A DNA stretch of 64,000 nt from Coleophoma eucalyptorum (GCA_026120035.1 JALRME010000004.1:868001-932000), one strand, 5' to 3'. Positions 35,132 to 48,775 are shown, counted from the first letter of the stretch. Notes: generated from the sequence alone by a model not told the origin. Numbers and translations are program-made.

Positions 35132-36616
35132 TCACATGATGACCTCATTTGCAACATCCTAAGCGAGGTCAGTGTCTGATATTAAGGGGTGGTGGGTAGC
35201 ATGGGGAAGCACTTACGCGCTTCAGCTCCTTGAAGGGCAAGCAAACACAGTTCTGTACTCTGACTTCGTCACCAACGCCACACTCCTTGCCCAAGATGGT
35301 GATGCTCTGCACCTTAACGCCATTCTTGACAATGCTTGTGGTATGGCTGTTGACTGGTGTTGGGGTACCCTCGACTCTTGCCCAAGCACCAACTCTGCTG
35401 TTCCATCCAATGATGGAGTACAAAACACAGGAATCGTGCTTGATCTCTGAGTCTTCAAGAACAACAGCCTCCTTGATTCTGACGCCAGGTCCGACTGTCA
35501 CTCTTGGGCCGATAGACACGTTCGGGCCAATCTTGGCTGTAGGGTCAACAGTGGCTGTTGGGTGAATGAAGACAGGTGGAAGAATATTCGCCGATGGCGC
35601 TGCAAGCTCTGAAGATCCGGTTTGCCATGCCTTCTGTAAGTAAAGAGCATTTGCGGGTACTGCAGATCCAGCAGTCTTGATTTGTCTCCAGAAATCTTTA
35701 GTCTCATGAACGTAGAACTGCTTGCTGTCTGCCATGTCACTCAAGATATCTTGCTCCAATCGCAATACTTCGTTTTTTCTGGACTCCTCATCATCATCTT
35801 GGAAAAAGGAGGACTCGAGATTCTCGGAGGATGGGTAGGAGAGGAGACGTGGGCGGTCGGTACGCTTCTTGATGGCTGATCTGATGGATGGGAAGATAGA
35901 GTCGGTGGAGAAGAGGTAGACACCGCAATTGATGAGGTTCGAGATGTGAGACTCTGGCTTCTCGACATAGTGAAGAACCCGCTTGGAATGAGCATCAGAA
36001 ACAATACAACCAAAATTGCTGGCAGCATCCTCAGTGACGCGAGTCCCTAGAATGACTGCCTCGGCGTCCTTGTCCTCGAAAAGCTTCAGCATGTCGTTCA
36101 ATGGGAATGAACAGCAGACATCTGCGTTGAGCACAAAGAAGCGCTCTGGGCGTCCTTTGAGAATAGCATCACGGAAATGGTATAGTCCTCCGGCTGTGCC
36201 CAAAGCCTGGTATTCGCGCAAGTATACGATCTTGATTTGAGGGAACTCCTTTGAGGAGTCTTTGATAAAGTCGCGGAAGACCGATTCGTCGTAGTATCCA
36301 ATCATGCATACTTCTTGAATGTGGGGTACTTTTGCGATAGCAGTAAGACAGTGCCAGATGATGGGATGGCCAGCAACTTCAAAGAGAGGCTATTTGCAGT
36401 CTTAGCTTATCCCATGGTGAGTGTTCTTGCAGGTCATACCTTTGGCAAGTCGAGCGAAAGAGGGCGAAATCGAGTTCCTCTAGATGGTCCACCAACCTAA
36501 GTGCTACTTGTCAGTTGCTGGGCGTAGATGAAAGGGAATTAACATACCAAAATCACGGCTTTGGTAGAAGCAGTGGCGCCATTGGCATTTGCTCTGTGTG
36601 GGATTTCAAGTGACAT
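35132..36616 (-). CDS. GMPPA: GDP-mannose pyrophosphorylase A-like nucleotidyltransferase
   Basis: Homologue of mannose-1-phosphate guanylyltransferase alpha, 441 aa. In animals this subunit senses GDP-mannose and restrains the catalytic beta subunit; whether the fungal form is catalytic is not known from sequence. Exons (minus) are 36616-36548, 36496-36440, 36389-35217 and 35158-35132; introns 51, 50 and 58 nt. The N-terminal nucleotidyltransferase has GGPSRGTRFRPLSLDLPKP across two splices, GTAGGLYHFR, FFVLNADVC and NFGCIV. The C-terminal third is a left-handed beta-helix of hexapeptide repeats (ANILPPVFIHPTATVDPTAK). The last exon encodes only DVANEVIM, the conserved family C-terminus. Its role is in protein glycosylation and cell-wall mannan supply. 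Confidence 0.92.
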
Positions 36617-38161
36617 GATTGCGACGGTGTGAAATTGTGCAGAGCAGCTTCAATATCATCCAATATTTCTCCGCGACATGGAGAAAGGGACACTTTGGGC
36701 AGCTGTCGCTAGCGTGTCAAGCGTGGAGATCAGATTTACGAACGAATCACGTGCCATGGTTCTCGTACCTGCCTTCATCAGTGCTTTCTTCTTCTACTAC
36801 CTGTTCATCGTTGAGCCAACTGTCCATCCACGTGGCCCAGACTATCAACGGCGAGCTGAGGCAATTATTATGATGCGCTTCGACTTGCGCGGGGTTCATT
36901 CTGTCTAAACGCAGAAAATAAAGGCAGAGCATAATGCTAACAGGACTCACTCAAGGTTGCGAGGGTCGTTCAGTGCTGCCATGTCGTCTAACACGAGACT
37001 TACACGAAAAGAACTCAAAGGACACGTCTCTTATCATTAATATCATTTCTCGGACGATCAACGAGCTTGTTCACAAGGATTGAAGAGAGGCCTAAGCAGA
37101 AGCCAACCCCCTGGACCCAACCTCCTCAAATTCAAGTATACGGGCCTACAACTGAAGTCTGGAGAATACACACGAGTTCCTCACACAAATTGGGTGGAAG
37201 CTCCGTGAATGTTCTGCCGGTCTTCGTTGACTGTGTTCTGGTAGGGATACGCCGGAGCGAAACACACCGCCCCTACTCCTGCATTTCTGTCACATTTTCC
37301 TGCACTGTCCCACTCTCTTGCATCTCCTCGTCCATGAACGCGGCGAGATATCCGCTTCATACAATTTGTTAGCGATTGCTATCTGAATTTGTGAAGTTCC
37401 AACGTCAATCAAGAGAAGTCGTGCAAATCGTCATCTTGGTCTTACAGATCAGCACCATTTGACTTCAGCCACGGATAGATTCCTCCATCGATTGGATGCC
37501 TTGATATGATTGTCCCCGTCTATCAATGCTAGTATGCATGCATTTAACGCGTTCCTTCTCGCGATAGAGCGCGAAGCAAATTCGAAGATGATGAAAAGCG
37601 TGGAATCGACGTGATGATTCGTATCTCAAGCAGAGTCCTTGCTCGAGAAGATCTTACTCAAATTGCTCTTTACCTCGTGTCCAAGAGAAATTCTCCAAGA
37701 GAGACTATTCTTTTGCGCTTGTTTTCATAGAACTGTTAGTTGTGTCAATAGCAACTTCTCTTCACTCCAAGCTGTGCTACAAACCTAGATATTCTTTTGA
37801 CGCTGACCACCTTTTAATCATCTCTGGAAAGAACATAAAAGCCTGCCCCTCACGCCCTCCACCTCTTCCTTTCCAACTATACCTTTCATCCCCCTTTATT
37901 CCCGAATCTCTTTTAAACTGCCGATCTAATAGCATTCGCCCATCGCGAAGATTCCCTGTTGCACTCCTATCAGATCAGCTACAGCTCTCCTTCTTATCAT
38001 CTAAGCTGTCTTGCCTTACAGGCCAAGAACTCAATCTAGCCATCAAAGCGAGATAGTGTTTTCGCACACAGGCTCTTTTACCTTTGAGCGAGCAGCGCGC
38101 ACATCGCCTCATCTTATCCCAACTTGGCCTACTTAAGGCCCAAGTTTCTCATCTTCCAATC
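36617..38161. other. Divergent promoter between GMPPA and dynamin genes
   Basis: 1.5 kb. A frame at 36678-36908 has a hydrophobic run (MVLVPAFISAFFFYYLFIV) but overlaps a competing frame and sits right at the GMPPA promoter, so I do not call it. The last 350 bp are pyrimidine-rich, as in a long leader of the dynamin gene. No repeat found. Confidence 0.5.
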
Positions 38162-41100
38162 ATGCCACCACGCAAGCTAAAGCAAGAGCGAGAGCGACAG
38201 CAAACAGTGCCAGCTCACGATATTCCCACTCCTGAAAGCTCAATAAACAACGCTAGCGCTGCGGCCTCCTTCATATCGCAAGCAGGATCTCCGGTTCTCG
38301 TTGACGAAGGATACGAGACTTTAGAGCATACTAGAAGATCAATGTCTCGTAAGTTCAACCTGGATCTGAACTCAAACATACTTCTAACCTCTTTAAAGCT
38401 TCCGTTACCTCATCCTTCGCGCCCAGTAAACTTCGCCACAAGAAGTCAAGCGACACGATGATGGATCACAACATCCCTGAAGCTGAACCCGAATCCCAAG
38501 CCGAGGTTGAGGCTGGCCTAGAGATCGTCGGATCTAAAGTCAAGATATTGGTCGATGCGATCAGCAACCTCCGCCAGTTCGATCTTGGTCATGTTGTTCA
38601 ATTGCCTGAGCTTGTCCTTGTCGGTGACCAAAGTTCAGGGAAATCGTCGCTTATGAGCGCTCTTGCGGAGATCAACCTCCCTCGCAAGTCCGGCACTTGT
38701 ACCCGATGCCCTGCGAATATCAAGACTTCCACTGCCGAATCTTGGAAATGTTCTGTCTCTTTGATGCAGTATTATGATTACACTCCTCGATCAAAGCGAG
38801 GGCCGTTCCCGGGCTGGACTCAACAACCACTGGTTACGAAGCCATTCAAGACTATCTCCAGCAAGGCCGAGCTCGAGGAAGTCATCACGTGGGCACAACT
38901 TGCGCTACGCAACCACCATGAAGACCACAAGGCCTTTATTCCTGGATCGGGCCATCTTGCTCAGCGAGGTGAAGATCATCTCTCTGATTCACCTGCAGAG
39001 TACTCCCCAAATGTAATTATGATTGAGATTGAGGGACCAAACCTTCCGTCGCTTTCTTTCTACGATCTTCCTGGAATCTTCCAAGCCGCGAAGACTGAGC
39101 AGTTGAACTACCTAGTCGATGTTTTTCTAGGCATGTCAAAATCCTACATCGAGCGTCCGAATGCTCAGATTGTATGCGCAATGCCAATGCACATTGACCC
39201 CGGCAACACACTTGCTGCTAAAATTGTCTCTCAGCTGGGAGCCAACAAGAATAGGTGCATTGGGGTGCTAACAATGCCCGATCGTATGCAGGTAAATGGC
39301 AAATACGACGATTGGGAAGAAGTCCTTAAAGGCCAAGCCCATAGGCTCCCGCATGGCTACTTCGTGACAAAGCAACCAGGTCCAAATTCACCACTGAACC
39401 AAAGTGATCCTCGATACCATCAGTAAGTACATCACAGCTCACCTTCTAACTCAGACTTACAAAAGCCCCTAGATTGGCTCGCCGAGATGAAGAGAACTAC
39501 TTTGATAATGATCCTTTGTGGTCAGGTCGTTGGAGCAGGTTTCGGGAGCGATGTGGAACAAGTGCGATTCAGAATTATGTTGCTCAGGTGTTCGCGACCC
39601 ATATTGCAAGAAGGTATATTTGTAATTATGCTGAATTCCATTGGCTTGGTATCTAACCCTTCTTTTAGTATCCCAGAAATCACCAGCAAAATCGAGAAAG
39701 AATCTGAAAAGATCGAAACCGCGCTCTTAGACCTACCTAACACTCTCAACAGCAACGTGCAACATATTGTTCGTAAGGTACTTGGAGATTTCAGCAATCG
39801 CGTCATCAAAATATTTGAAAAGGACTCAGAATTTGTCTTTCTCTATGAATGGAGTAGTCTGGCAAGGGACTTTCGCGAAACTATTCTGGCACTGAAGCCT
39901 AAGATTACTTTCGCTCACAACAGCGATGTGTTGGTACCTGAAATCATTCACATTGATGACTCCGACGAGGAGGATGATGCAGAGGCTTCTCCTGTCGCTT
40001 TAAGGCCACACAAACGCGCAATTGAGAACGAAGTAATGCTAGCTGCGAACAAACGCCCACGTTACAATCTAACACCAGCGCCTTCCACTTTGAACGGCCA
40101 TACTGTTCCAAACACACCTGCACGGGTACCCAAGCAAGAAGAGGATGCACAAATCCATGCGTTACAGCGCCGACGTACAATACCTACGAGAGAACCTAAC
40201 AGACTTCTCCAATCCGTATTTGCGGAGTTCATTCAGCAGAACCCTGGTCAGAACTTTGCTTCCATTGGCGATATTCGTGAGCGTATTGAGCAAAGCAGAT
40301 TCCCTGGTCAACCAGATAACATCTCTTACAGAGTGAAAGAAGAGTATTGCCTACAGGCAGTTCATTACTGGGAGCGTCCTATGGAAATCCTCATGACGAC
40401 AGCCTTTAGCTGCTTACGCAAGAAAATACATGAAGTCCTCAAGGAAGCCCTTAAGGGCTATTACGAAACAGAGCTCTATCGCAGGTCTCGAGATGCCTTA
40501 GACGACTTTCTCGACAAACACGAGACCTTACAGCGCGAGAAGATTGAGCAGATTTTCGAATTGGAGTCTGATATGGTCTATACAATCAATGAGCCAGCGT
40601 TCAATATCAACAAGGCTCGAGAATTGACTATCCTCCAGAAAGCTCGCCGAGAACGCCGTGCCCGTATGTGGGTTGAAAAAGAGAATGCAAACAAGAAAGC
40701 GCTATCCAAAGAGCAGATGACGCAGGCTATCAAGAAGATCACAGACGAGCAGCTTGGAATCGATCCTTTCAAGGAGGAAATGGAACTTGCTGGCTACATT
40801 CGAGGTTATTATGTTACTGCTGGTCTTCGTTTCGCCGATAATATCTGCCAGAATATCCAGGGAAACTTATTTAATAAGATCAAGGGAAGCATCCGTGACC
40901 TTCTCGAGGGGCTTCTAGATCTCAACAAGGATGGCAGTAAGTTCCCCTGCTGCCAACCAGTATACCTTCTCCCATGAATTCACAGCTAACATATCACACC
41001 TAGGCGAAGAAACTTGCCGTATGCTCCTTGCGGAGGATTCTGGTGTCGTACTTCGCCGACGAAATCTCATTGAGCAGAAGGAGAAGCTCCGGGGCTTCTC

Positions 41101-41245
41101 GGAAGAGCTTAACCTACTCAAGGCTAAGTACTACGCCCCAATCGAGGAGCCAAAGGAAGCACCTGTGGCTGCGAATGGTAACTACTCCTCGCACCATAAC
41201 GCAGATGCGATTGGAGAGGCGGAAGATACGCTCGGGTACCTTTGA
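38162..41245 (+). CDS. Dynamin superfamily GTPase (Mx-like, fungal)
   Basis: A large GTPase of 953 aa. Exons are 38162-38348, 38399-39422, 39473-39613, 39669-40936 and 41004-41245; introns 50, 50, 55 and 67 nt; all phases close. After a Ser/Pro-rich N-terminal extension, the G domain has the P-loop GDQSSGKSS at 138-146 and the switch motif DLPG at 285-288. The G4 position reads TMPD at 354-357, not the usual TKxD. A long helical stalk follows, interrupted by a disordered insert (HIDDSDEEDDAEA to about 40150). The last exon supplies the GED-like segment (CRMLLAEDSGVVLRRRNL). No PH domain or transmembrane segment is seen, so the family is the Mx-like dynamins found in many filamentous fungi, distinct from Vps1 and Dnm1. 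Its cellular role is not established. Confidence 0.9.
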
Positions 41246-42409
41246 AAGGCATGTTGTTGATTAGCATTGTCATAGTATGGTGTTTCCTGAGTCCCCTCGC
41301 CCAAATTTTTTTTTTCACTTGTACTTATTATTCTCCAAAAAAGGAGGCATGAAGGCGTTTGTGGTTTGTGGAGGCGCTCTGGATACTAGTTTAGTGCTTT
41401 GTTCTCGGAAGAACCGGGTATGGAGCAGTACTGAGAGACAGTTGTAGCAGACAGTGGTGTTATCTGTGCAGATGCAAACATGAGCTTCTTCTCCCTTAGA
41501 CCATTGGAATTCGTGCAGTCAGCCTCGGTGCAGGTGTCAATTCGAATAAGAAGGATGAGGCCTCCAGGAGCCAGTCGTGGAAGGCAGGCGACATCTACCA
41601 CGTGAAAAATGAAAAGACGCCTGGAGCGCATTGATCTTTGAGCTGTCCAGTTGTGGCAGTGCACCCAGCACTCGCCACAGCATCGCCACAGCTGACGCAC
41701 GATGTCGACTTTGAGTGGGCAACGGATGGAAAAACGTGGGGAGCAGTCTTTTTCCCATTCCAGGCCAGGAAGGAGCAACAAGGTCGATCGAATCACGATC
41801 CGCCAACGCTTCGAATGGATCCCTCCCATCACGGCTTTGGCTTTTCATGCCTCATGCGATCCGGAAAAGTGCAGCGATGCAACGACCGGATCTGAGATCA
41901 TCCCAGTAGTGAAGTGCCATCTGGTTGGGCACGACCCACCGACAACAATCTCCAATCGCGGATATGGGAACAGTAGCCCAGTTCCAGTATCTGCACGGCG
42001 CTAACAGGCAGCCCGATAACACTGCTGGGCCAGACAACCTGGACAACCTGGACAACCTGACAACCTGACAACCGCCCAATTTTCTGAATAAGACCCCGTC
42101 CCTTGGCTCTGTCTCTGTCTCTTTTCTTTCTCTGCCCCGTCCCAACCCCTCCTGTTCTTATATTGGGCATTCTCGTGGGCCTCATACACTCAAGCACTGG
42201 TCCAGGGCCGGCAATTCATATGAATACTTGACCGCTGGCTGCTGTGGAACTCTGCACCAGGTTCGTCTGCAGCGGTTCGCAATCTGAGGCACACCGCAAC
42301 TCCAACGAACCACCGGGTCCAGAGCCTTGGGCATCTATATACGTTACCAGCCTGAGTGCCTTTCGAAGCTGGCCTTCTCACCAGCTTACCTCTTTTTTCT
42401 TTTTCCAAA
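41246..42409. other. Intergenic with a GACAACCTG tandem repeat
   Basis: 1.16 kb. A 9-bp tandem repeat is at about 42033-42070 (separate entry). The remaining sequence holds overlapping frames with no motif. The final 300 bp are the promoter and leader of the next gene. Confidence 0.5.
42033..42070 (+). repeat. GACAACCTG tandem repeat
   Basis: About four to five copies of (G)GACAACCT(G), the last two shortened by one base, in the intergenic region before the membrane-protein gene. Confidence 0.88.
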
Positions 42410-43965
42410 ATGCCTCCGGTTATGGAGAGTATCACTATAATCAACAAGTCCGGCAAGGTTGTCAGTACGGTAAGTCGTCCGCGCGGCACCGATACGTCTG
42501 CTCCCCCATACTAATTAGCTCGTAGGGCAAACACCTTGTCAACATCTTCAAAGATGCCCGCGATGCCTACCAAGAAAAGAAGGCTGAGTTACGCTTTGAA
42601 AATCAGAGGCGCATCGATTACAAGACACAGCAGAAGCTCCTTCAGGCTCGAGAAGAGACTCGTTCGGTAGCGTCGTCCAGACATTCACACCGTTCACATC
42701 GCTCCCACCGCTCTTCCGCAACCAGAGAAGGTGGAGACCGATCTCGTCCACCACTCACAGTACATAACCTTTCCCATATTGACGAGACAGAAAGTGTGGC
42801 GAGTTCCCGTCGAAGTTCAAGGCGCGGCTCGCGCTCTCATCATGGAGGTCCACGCAGCTCTTCTCACCAGGGCGAGCGAGTTCGCAGTCCACCCAGCCCT
42901 GGAGACATGCCGTCATCATACAGAGCTCCTTATATGGAGACGGCGCTGGAGTCTCGTCCTGAATTAATCCGTCGCCAGACTGATCATGTCAATGAGCACC
43001 AAACAGTTGTCCGCCGTCCATTGCCTCGCTCAGCGTCAAATCCCGCCATGGGCGAGAACATTGACATGAACTTAGCCTATGGCGATCTTCCACACCCCTC
43101 TTCCCTTGACATTGCCCTTGCGCAAGTCCCGGATGCAGACAGGCAAGTTGAATTGCAGGAGACCATGTCGAAGCTGGACAATCTACTTCTAGAGGCACAA
43201 TGTCTGCAACACTCCGCCACGACTATTATTGCCAACCTCCAAGCCAACCCTGAAGCTATGGCAGCTGTGGCGCTGACTCTTGCCGAATTATCCAACCTCC
43301 TCGCCAAGATGTCACCAGGTATTTTGACTGCCATCAAGAGCTCCTCTCCAGCCATCTTCGCTTTATTGGCAAGCCCACAGTTCCTGATCGCGGGTGGTGT
43401 GGCAATCGGTGTCACTATTGTTATGTTCGGAGGATTCAAGATCATTAAGAAAATTCAAGGCGCCGCCGAGACAAAGAGTAAGGCTTCTAGTATGGATGAA
43501 GCAATGGTGTTCGAGGGTGATTACAATACTGAGATGTCGAGTATTGAGTCCTGGCGACGAGGCATTGCGGAAGTGGAGGCACAATCCGTGGCTACGAGCG
43601 TGGATGGCGAATTCATCACCCCCGAAGCCGATAGGCAACGACGAGAACGGATTCGCGAACGCGCACGAGAGGAGAGGAGATCACGTCGCACCGAGGTCGA
43701 AAGCGTGCGTAGTGAAAGTGTGCGTAGCGAGACAGTACGCAGCGAGAGCACAGCCAGAAGGAGGGAAGTGCCAGCCAGGGGCAGCAGCAAGAGCGTTGTC
43801 ACAGCTGCAGCCAGTGAAAAGACTGTCAAAGACAAAAAGAAGAAGAGCAACGCTCTAACGATCCTATTTAAGAAGAAAGACAAGGATACCACCAAGGATA
43901 CTGTCAAGGATAAGAAGAAGGCCAAAAGCTCCACTAGCCATCATCCCCGGATGATCGAGATCTGA
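42410..43965 (+). CDS. Fungal protein with one membrane segment and charged tail, unknown
   Basis: The protein has 499 aa. Exons are 42410-42469 and 42526-43965, intron 42470-42525. An N-terminal helical region (KDARDAYQEKKAELRFENQRR) is followed by Ser/Arg/His-rich disorder. Leu/Ala-rich helices lie at about 225-290, and there is a hydrophobic span (FLIAGGVAIGVTIVMFGGF) at about 305-323. The tail is strongly charged, with RSESVRSE-type near-repeats and Lys-rich clusters ending HHPRMIEI. I do not recognise a named family. Similar layouts are seen in conserved Pezizomycotina proteins without assigned function. A membrane-anchored cytosolic scaffold would fit, but this is inference. Confidence 0.8.
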
Positions 43966-45234
43966 GCGACAGTACGGAGTGTTACATCAGCTGCATCAAC
44001 ATCTTATTTCTTTTGTTTGCATGGGATTTGAGAATTTGAGCGAGGGTGTTTTGGTATGGGATCGGTTGGGCTGGATTGAATGGGTTTGCACAGGAATCGA
44101 ATCTTCCTCAACTTGGTCATATATATAGTTCTACTCTGTCCTTTGCCTTTGCTATAGCATCTTCAAAAGTCGGCTCACTCGAAGTCTTGACATACACTCT
44201 TTACTATTTACATCAATTTTATGGCGGCTGGTGCTGGCCCTCTTCTCTTCGCATTGGATATTCTAATTTCTTCCCAAGACTGCTTGCATGGGAGCCTTGT
44301 TCACATCTCTCTCATGACCTATACTCCCGCAACCTAGTGTGCCTATTCCCAAGATGAGTACACCAAACTATTGCCGACAGTGAAATGAGGGAACGTAGGA
44401 TTGCTAAAGCCGTGACGGAAATACAGGTAGATTGCGTTTTTGACTAAATAAAAGGCACCTTTCAATATATAATAGTCGGCTAATTCGAATGACGGGCATG
44501 GTTTGCTTCCAGCCTCCACATGCAAGGGAGAGCTATGTAAGTCTAAGGTAGCTGATAGCAGATCATATACATGGGATGAAGCCTCGATAAAAATAATAAG
44601 GGTGATTACTTGCCAGCTGTTCTTGTTAATATGCCAAATCTAGATAGTACAAGAAGTACAAAGGGCCGTTGAGGGGTAGCTCAAAGAGAGGTAATAACGA
44701 CGTTAAACTCTAACTCTGCTTCTTTAGGGCAAGATTTCTGGCATTGCGTTGGGCATAATATAGAGAGGCATAACAGTCCTGCCAGAAGCTCATTACATTG
44801 AAAGTTTTCAAGGTTCGAAAACACTGTCGTTAGCCGTCTTGGGCCTCTGTCTTCTTCAGAACCTCAATGTAGAAGTCAAGCTGGCACCAAGGGCATCATC
44901 ACTTCACTTCCATGTCACATCACGTATTACCAGCATGGGCAGATAATTCCCTTTGGTTTATTATTTTGTACTTTTTTTCTTCGGGTTTTTAAATATACAG
45001 GATGAACAGGAATGCAGAATAAAATACAGGACACTCAGAAGTCAGGACACCCAAATTAGAAACAAGCAAGGAGCGTAGAGACCAAAAAGAGAACAATCTC
45101 ATAATCGCCAATGACCCAAAAACAATTCAAATTACCATCGCAAAATAGACAGAGACCAAGTAGTGAGTATAGACTATTAGTGGAAGTCTATGACAACCTG
45201 AAGGTAGCCAAAGTTAAGCAGAAACCTTCAGCGA
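43966..45234. other. Intergenic between convergent genes
   Basis: 1.27 kb of AT-rich 3' flanking sequence for two genes that end towards each other. A frame at 44046-44357 lacks motifs. I see no repeat. Confidence 0.5.
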
Positions 45235-47217
45235 CTACCATCTCCCAAAGCCGGAAGAAACAAGACTATTGTTGAACTTATCTCTCCTGCGTTGTTCAGC
45301 CTCCCTGATCTGATGTTCTTTTGCAGTCTTCTGCACCAGCTCTGTATGGCCATAATCCATGAACTTATTCTTCAAAGTTTCCATTTGAGGATCGAAGAGG
45401 ACAGGCTTTTCCGACGCAGAATTTGTAATTGTAGCTTGGAATAGCTTGCTGCGAGGTTGGTCGCCACGGAAGTCGGGACTGAAGGGGATTTCCATATGTG
45501 GTGGCGAGACGTCGACGTGCCGTTCCATAAGTTGAGAGTAGTCGGATGCTTTGTACTGCGGAGGAGGTGCTGCATAATGGGTGTGCATTCTATCAAGGCT
45601 GCTGTCTTCATCTTCATCAGCACTCCTTCGACCTAGAGAGGAGGCCCGTATCTTACTCTGCTCGGCTTGTCTAATACTTGCTTGCCCTTCTTGAACAGTG
45701 CCACTTTTCTTCCCACTTGAAATATCCTTGGCAGCAGCAACAGCGAGCTTCCGCTCATCTGCAATCCGTCTGTTCGTCCTGCGGCGAAACATATCTTGAA
45801 TCATGTGCATTTCATTATGTGCAATTGGTGCTTCCATATTAAATGTGGAAGGCTGCTGAATAGGTTTTCGGTACGCTTGCATATCGAGTATCGGGGGTAG
45901 AGTAATGTGAAGTGGTTGTTGCGATACTACGATATCGTTTCTTGCAGATGGAGAGGCAGTGGCCTCTTTAGATCTAGCTCGACGAAAGGCACTGAATGCA
46001 CCTTCTTTACTGAACATGTCTTCACCACGAGCTGTGTGAGCTCTTGCCGGATATATAAGTTGGGTATTCGTATCATTCCAGGGGTCCCGAACCGATGGTA
46101 TTGAATTGACATGACCCAAAATGCTGTTTAATCCCGGTTCGCTAACAGAAGCTAAGCCGTTGGCAGTGGTCAAGTGGTTGGTTGATTCGGGGTTGCCAAA
46201 CTTGACGTTTTCTTCAGCATTGACGGGAACCCACCCTGAATGCCTAAGACGTCGTGAGTGGTCTACACCTGTATCTGTAGTAGCTGGTGACTCTGTGGGA
46301 GTAAATTCCTCCTCCTCTGAATCATAGATACTGTCTTCAATGTCATAATCCGTTGGCGAAGAGGTGCCAGTAAATCTCGCGGTCACTTCTAAAGGAGATT
46401 GAATGTCAAGACCCTATGCAACCAAATCTTAGCAAAAGAGAAATCTACGGCTGTATTCTAATGAGAACTTACATTTGTAACAGCCTCAAGCCATCTCTTA
46501 TAATTGTTTCTAACATACGGCTTGACGAAGTTGACCTTGTGATCAAAGCTGGTTGCGAAGTATCGACTATATCTGGGCCTAAGTGGCCCTCTGTTTGCAA
46601 TGCAGCGATTATGGACTTTCTCCATCTCTGTATCACCGCTGGGCCTATACTGACTCTTGCTGTTCGGATTCTCTTCCTGTTGAAATCGGAAGATGGTTTT
46701 GAAATCTAGAATAAGATAGGTCTTAGTATGATAAAAGATAGGAATACGATCATAAATTATAAGCTACTTACCATTGTAGTGTCGTTTATACCTAGTTCTC
46801 TCTGTCTTACGAAGATACAGAAGACTGTCTGGATGAGGCATATTCTTGTAATCAAAATCCTTGGGGGGTTCATTCGACTTTGCGGATTCAGAAACACCCG
46901 TACTTTGGGGAGGAATTGCCACAGCAGAAGAAGCCCTGATCGGGGTATCTGCAGTTGGACAAATAGAGGTCCGTGGCTGTGAAACCTGTGCAAATGCCGA
47001 TGCGGAAGCAAATTCCTGCCTCTTTCCCTGGTGAGGTCTTGCTGGAAGCTGTGTACGCTTTATCCAGAAATAGTGTCAATAAAAGAACAATTCTAAGATA
47101 TCTTTGAAGGAGACTCACAGAAATTTTGCTACTCGCAGGCCTTGCAGATCTGTGCACTTGGGGTAGTGTCAAGGAGTGGGGCTCTTTCCTCTTGAGCGTG
47201 CTCATCGCATTAAGCAT
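45235..47217 (-). CDS. Fungal hypothetical protein, about 598 aa
   Basis: A four-exon model on the minus strand: 47217-47119, 47057-46772, 46705-46473 and 46413-45235, introns 61, 66 and 59 nt, all with GT-AG and closed phases. The start could also be the second in-frame Met (47205). The middle of the protein has a basic, aromatic region (RTRYKRHYNDFKTIF, VRNNYKRWLEAVTN) read across two splices. The C-terminal half is disordered and charged, with an acidic patch (YDSEEEEFTPTES) and a helical end (TAKEHQIREAEQRRRDKF). No known domain was recognised. It is probably nuclear or cytosolic. Confidence 0.72.
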
Positions 47218-48775
47218 AATTGCGGAGGCTGTTGTGAGAGTATATTACAGCTTGTGAGAAATTATATAATGGACGAAAGGTATTAATGTTGCTGATAGAA
47301 GCATAGAGCAACTTCAGATATTGAATACTTATGATGAACAAACATCAGGAGCCACGAACCAACCACCGGACCAGTCCAGGCTACAACTAATGCATTCCAC
47401 TAACAATCAGCCGTCCAGTAGTGCCAGTTTACTGTAGGGCTGTTTTTATTGAGTATATTAACGTTCTTGTTAGCTAAGATGAAAATAGGACGTCATTAGC
47501 TTGTATTAGTTCTGGTAGTACGTACTGGGGAAAGAAGCGCACAAGACGGGATTTCGAAGTGGACTGGAATGACGCGCAGATGTGATTGAGATGTATGCTT
47601 CCATCTACAAGGAAGGAGCCAACTAGTCAGTTACAGTAAATGCAACTTTTGGCGGTGCTCGTTGAGAGTCAGCTAACAAAGATGCAAAGTATTCTCGCAT
47701 GCAATTGCCATCATGAATGCTCGCGTAACTTTTAACTCGGCAGATTCATAATTTTACTTCTAAAATTCCACAAATGCTTTCTGGGTTACCCGTTCATATG
47801 TTCGATGGGTGCGAAATGAAATACACATGCTTAACCTCTTCTTGCATTATCTGATGTTTGAGCAAAACTGCTCTCAACTATTCTAAAATAAATTGAAATC
47901 AGGTATAGTCTGTCAATGAGAGCTAGAAAGACCGTTGCACTTAGCGCAAACGCTGAATACTTGACTCAACACTAGAGAATTATATGAAACTCTACCTTAT
48001 ACTGAGGATTTGTGCAGGGGAAATGTTCGCTCAGGAACAATAGAGCCCGGTGTTGCTTTTTATATATCAGTACTGAAAGAAGTCGTTCCAAATTCTGTGA
48101 ATGTAGATACTGCAAAACCGTATTATGGGATCTCTTGCTCTTCTCACGAATGGAGCGGTAATATAGAGATATTCAATTGAGCAAGCGAATTTGTTTTCTA
48201 CAAGTATAACGTACAACTTTTTTGCGATGGATCCATCTACAGAATTGGACCAAGTAGCCCTGTTCCTGCACACCTAATGGAGCCCGTAGGAGTTGAAAGA
48301 CACGATATAGATATAAATAGTGCTATTTGCATGTCAAAAAATGTTAGGGTCGGACCGGACCATGCTTCAAACGCAGTGGCGTCCAAACTAACTTCTTAAA
48401 TTTCATCCAAACTGGATGAAAGTTCAAGTTGACAAAGGGATTATGATGTAAACTTGGTGACTACTTATAGTTCTTAAATGCTAATGAGGTAGTTTATTTC
48501 CATTCTGACTGATCAAGGGTACATAATTCTTTATTATGTGCGTGAAAGACTCAGTCTTGCAAAGTAGGAAAAATACATTCGTTCAGATTACATTCTGTAT
48601 CCTTCATCAACTCACCAACCATTTTCAACCAATACTGTCATTCATACATCGGCAATTTTGGTCACTTATCGAATCTCTTATTACATCGGCAACTTTGGTC
48701 ACTTATCGAATCTCTTATTGACGGCGGCTACTTCCCTTCGCTATTTCAGATATCTATTTTTGTGTCTTTCAAGAT
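47218..48775. other. Gene-free AT-rich stretch with a 37-bp direct duplication
   Basis: 1.56 kb. It is the divergent region between two genes. The only structure I see is a 37-bp tandem duplication at 48646-48719 (separate entry). Confidence 0.55.
48646..48719 (+). repeat. 37-bp tandem duplication
   Basis: Copy 1 is 48646-48682 and copy 2 is 48683-48719. They begin ACATCGGCAA and end CGAATCTCTTATT, with one T/C difference. The copies lie about 60 bp before a probable start codon and may be in the leader. Confidence 0.92.

Noticed and set aside
36678..36908. Small frame with a hydrophobic segment next to the GMPPA start
   Set aside because: It overlaps another frame in the same promoter region, with no splice site or motif to support it.
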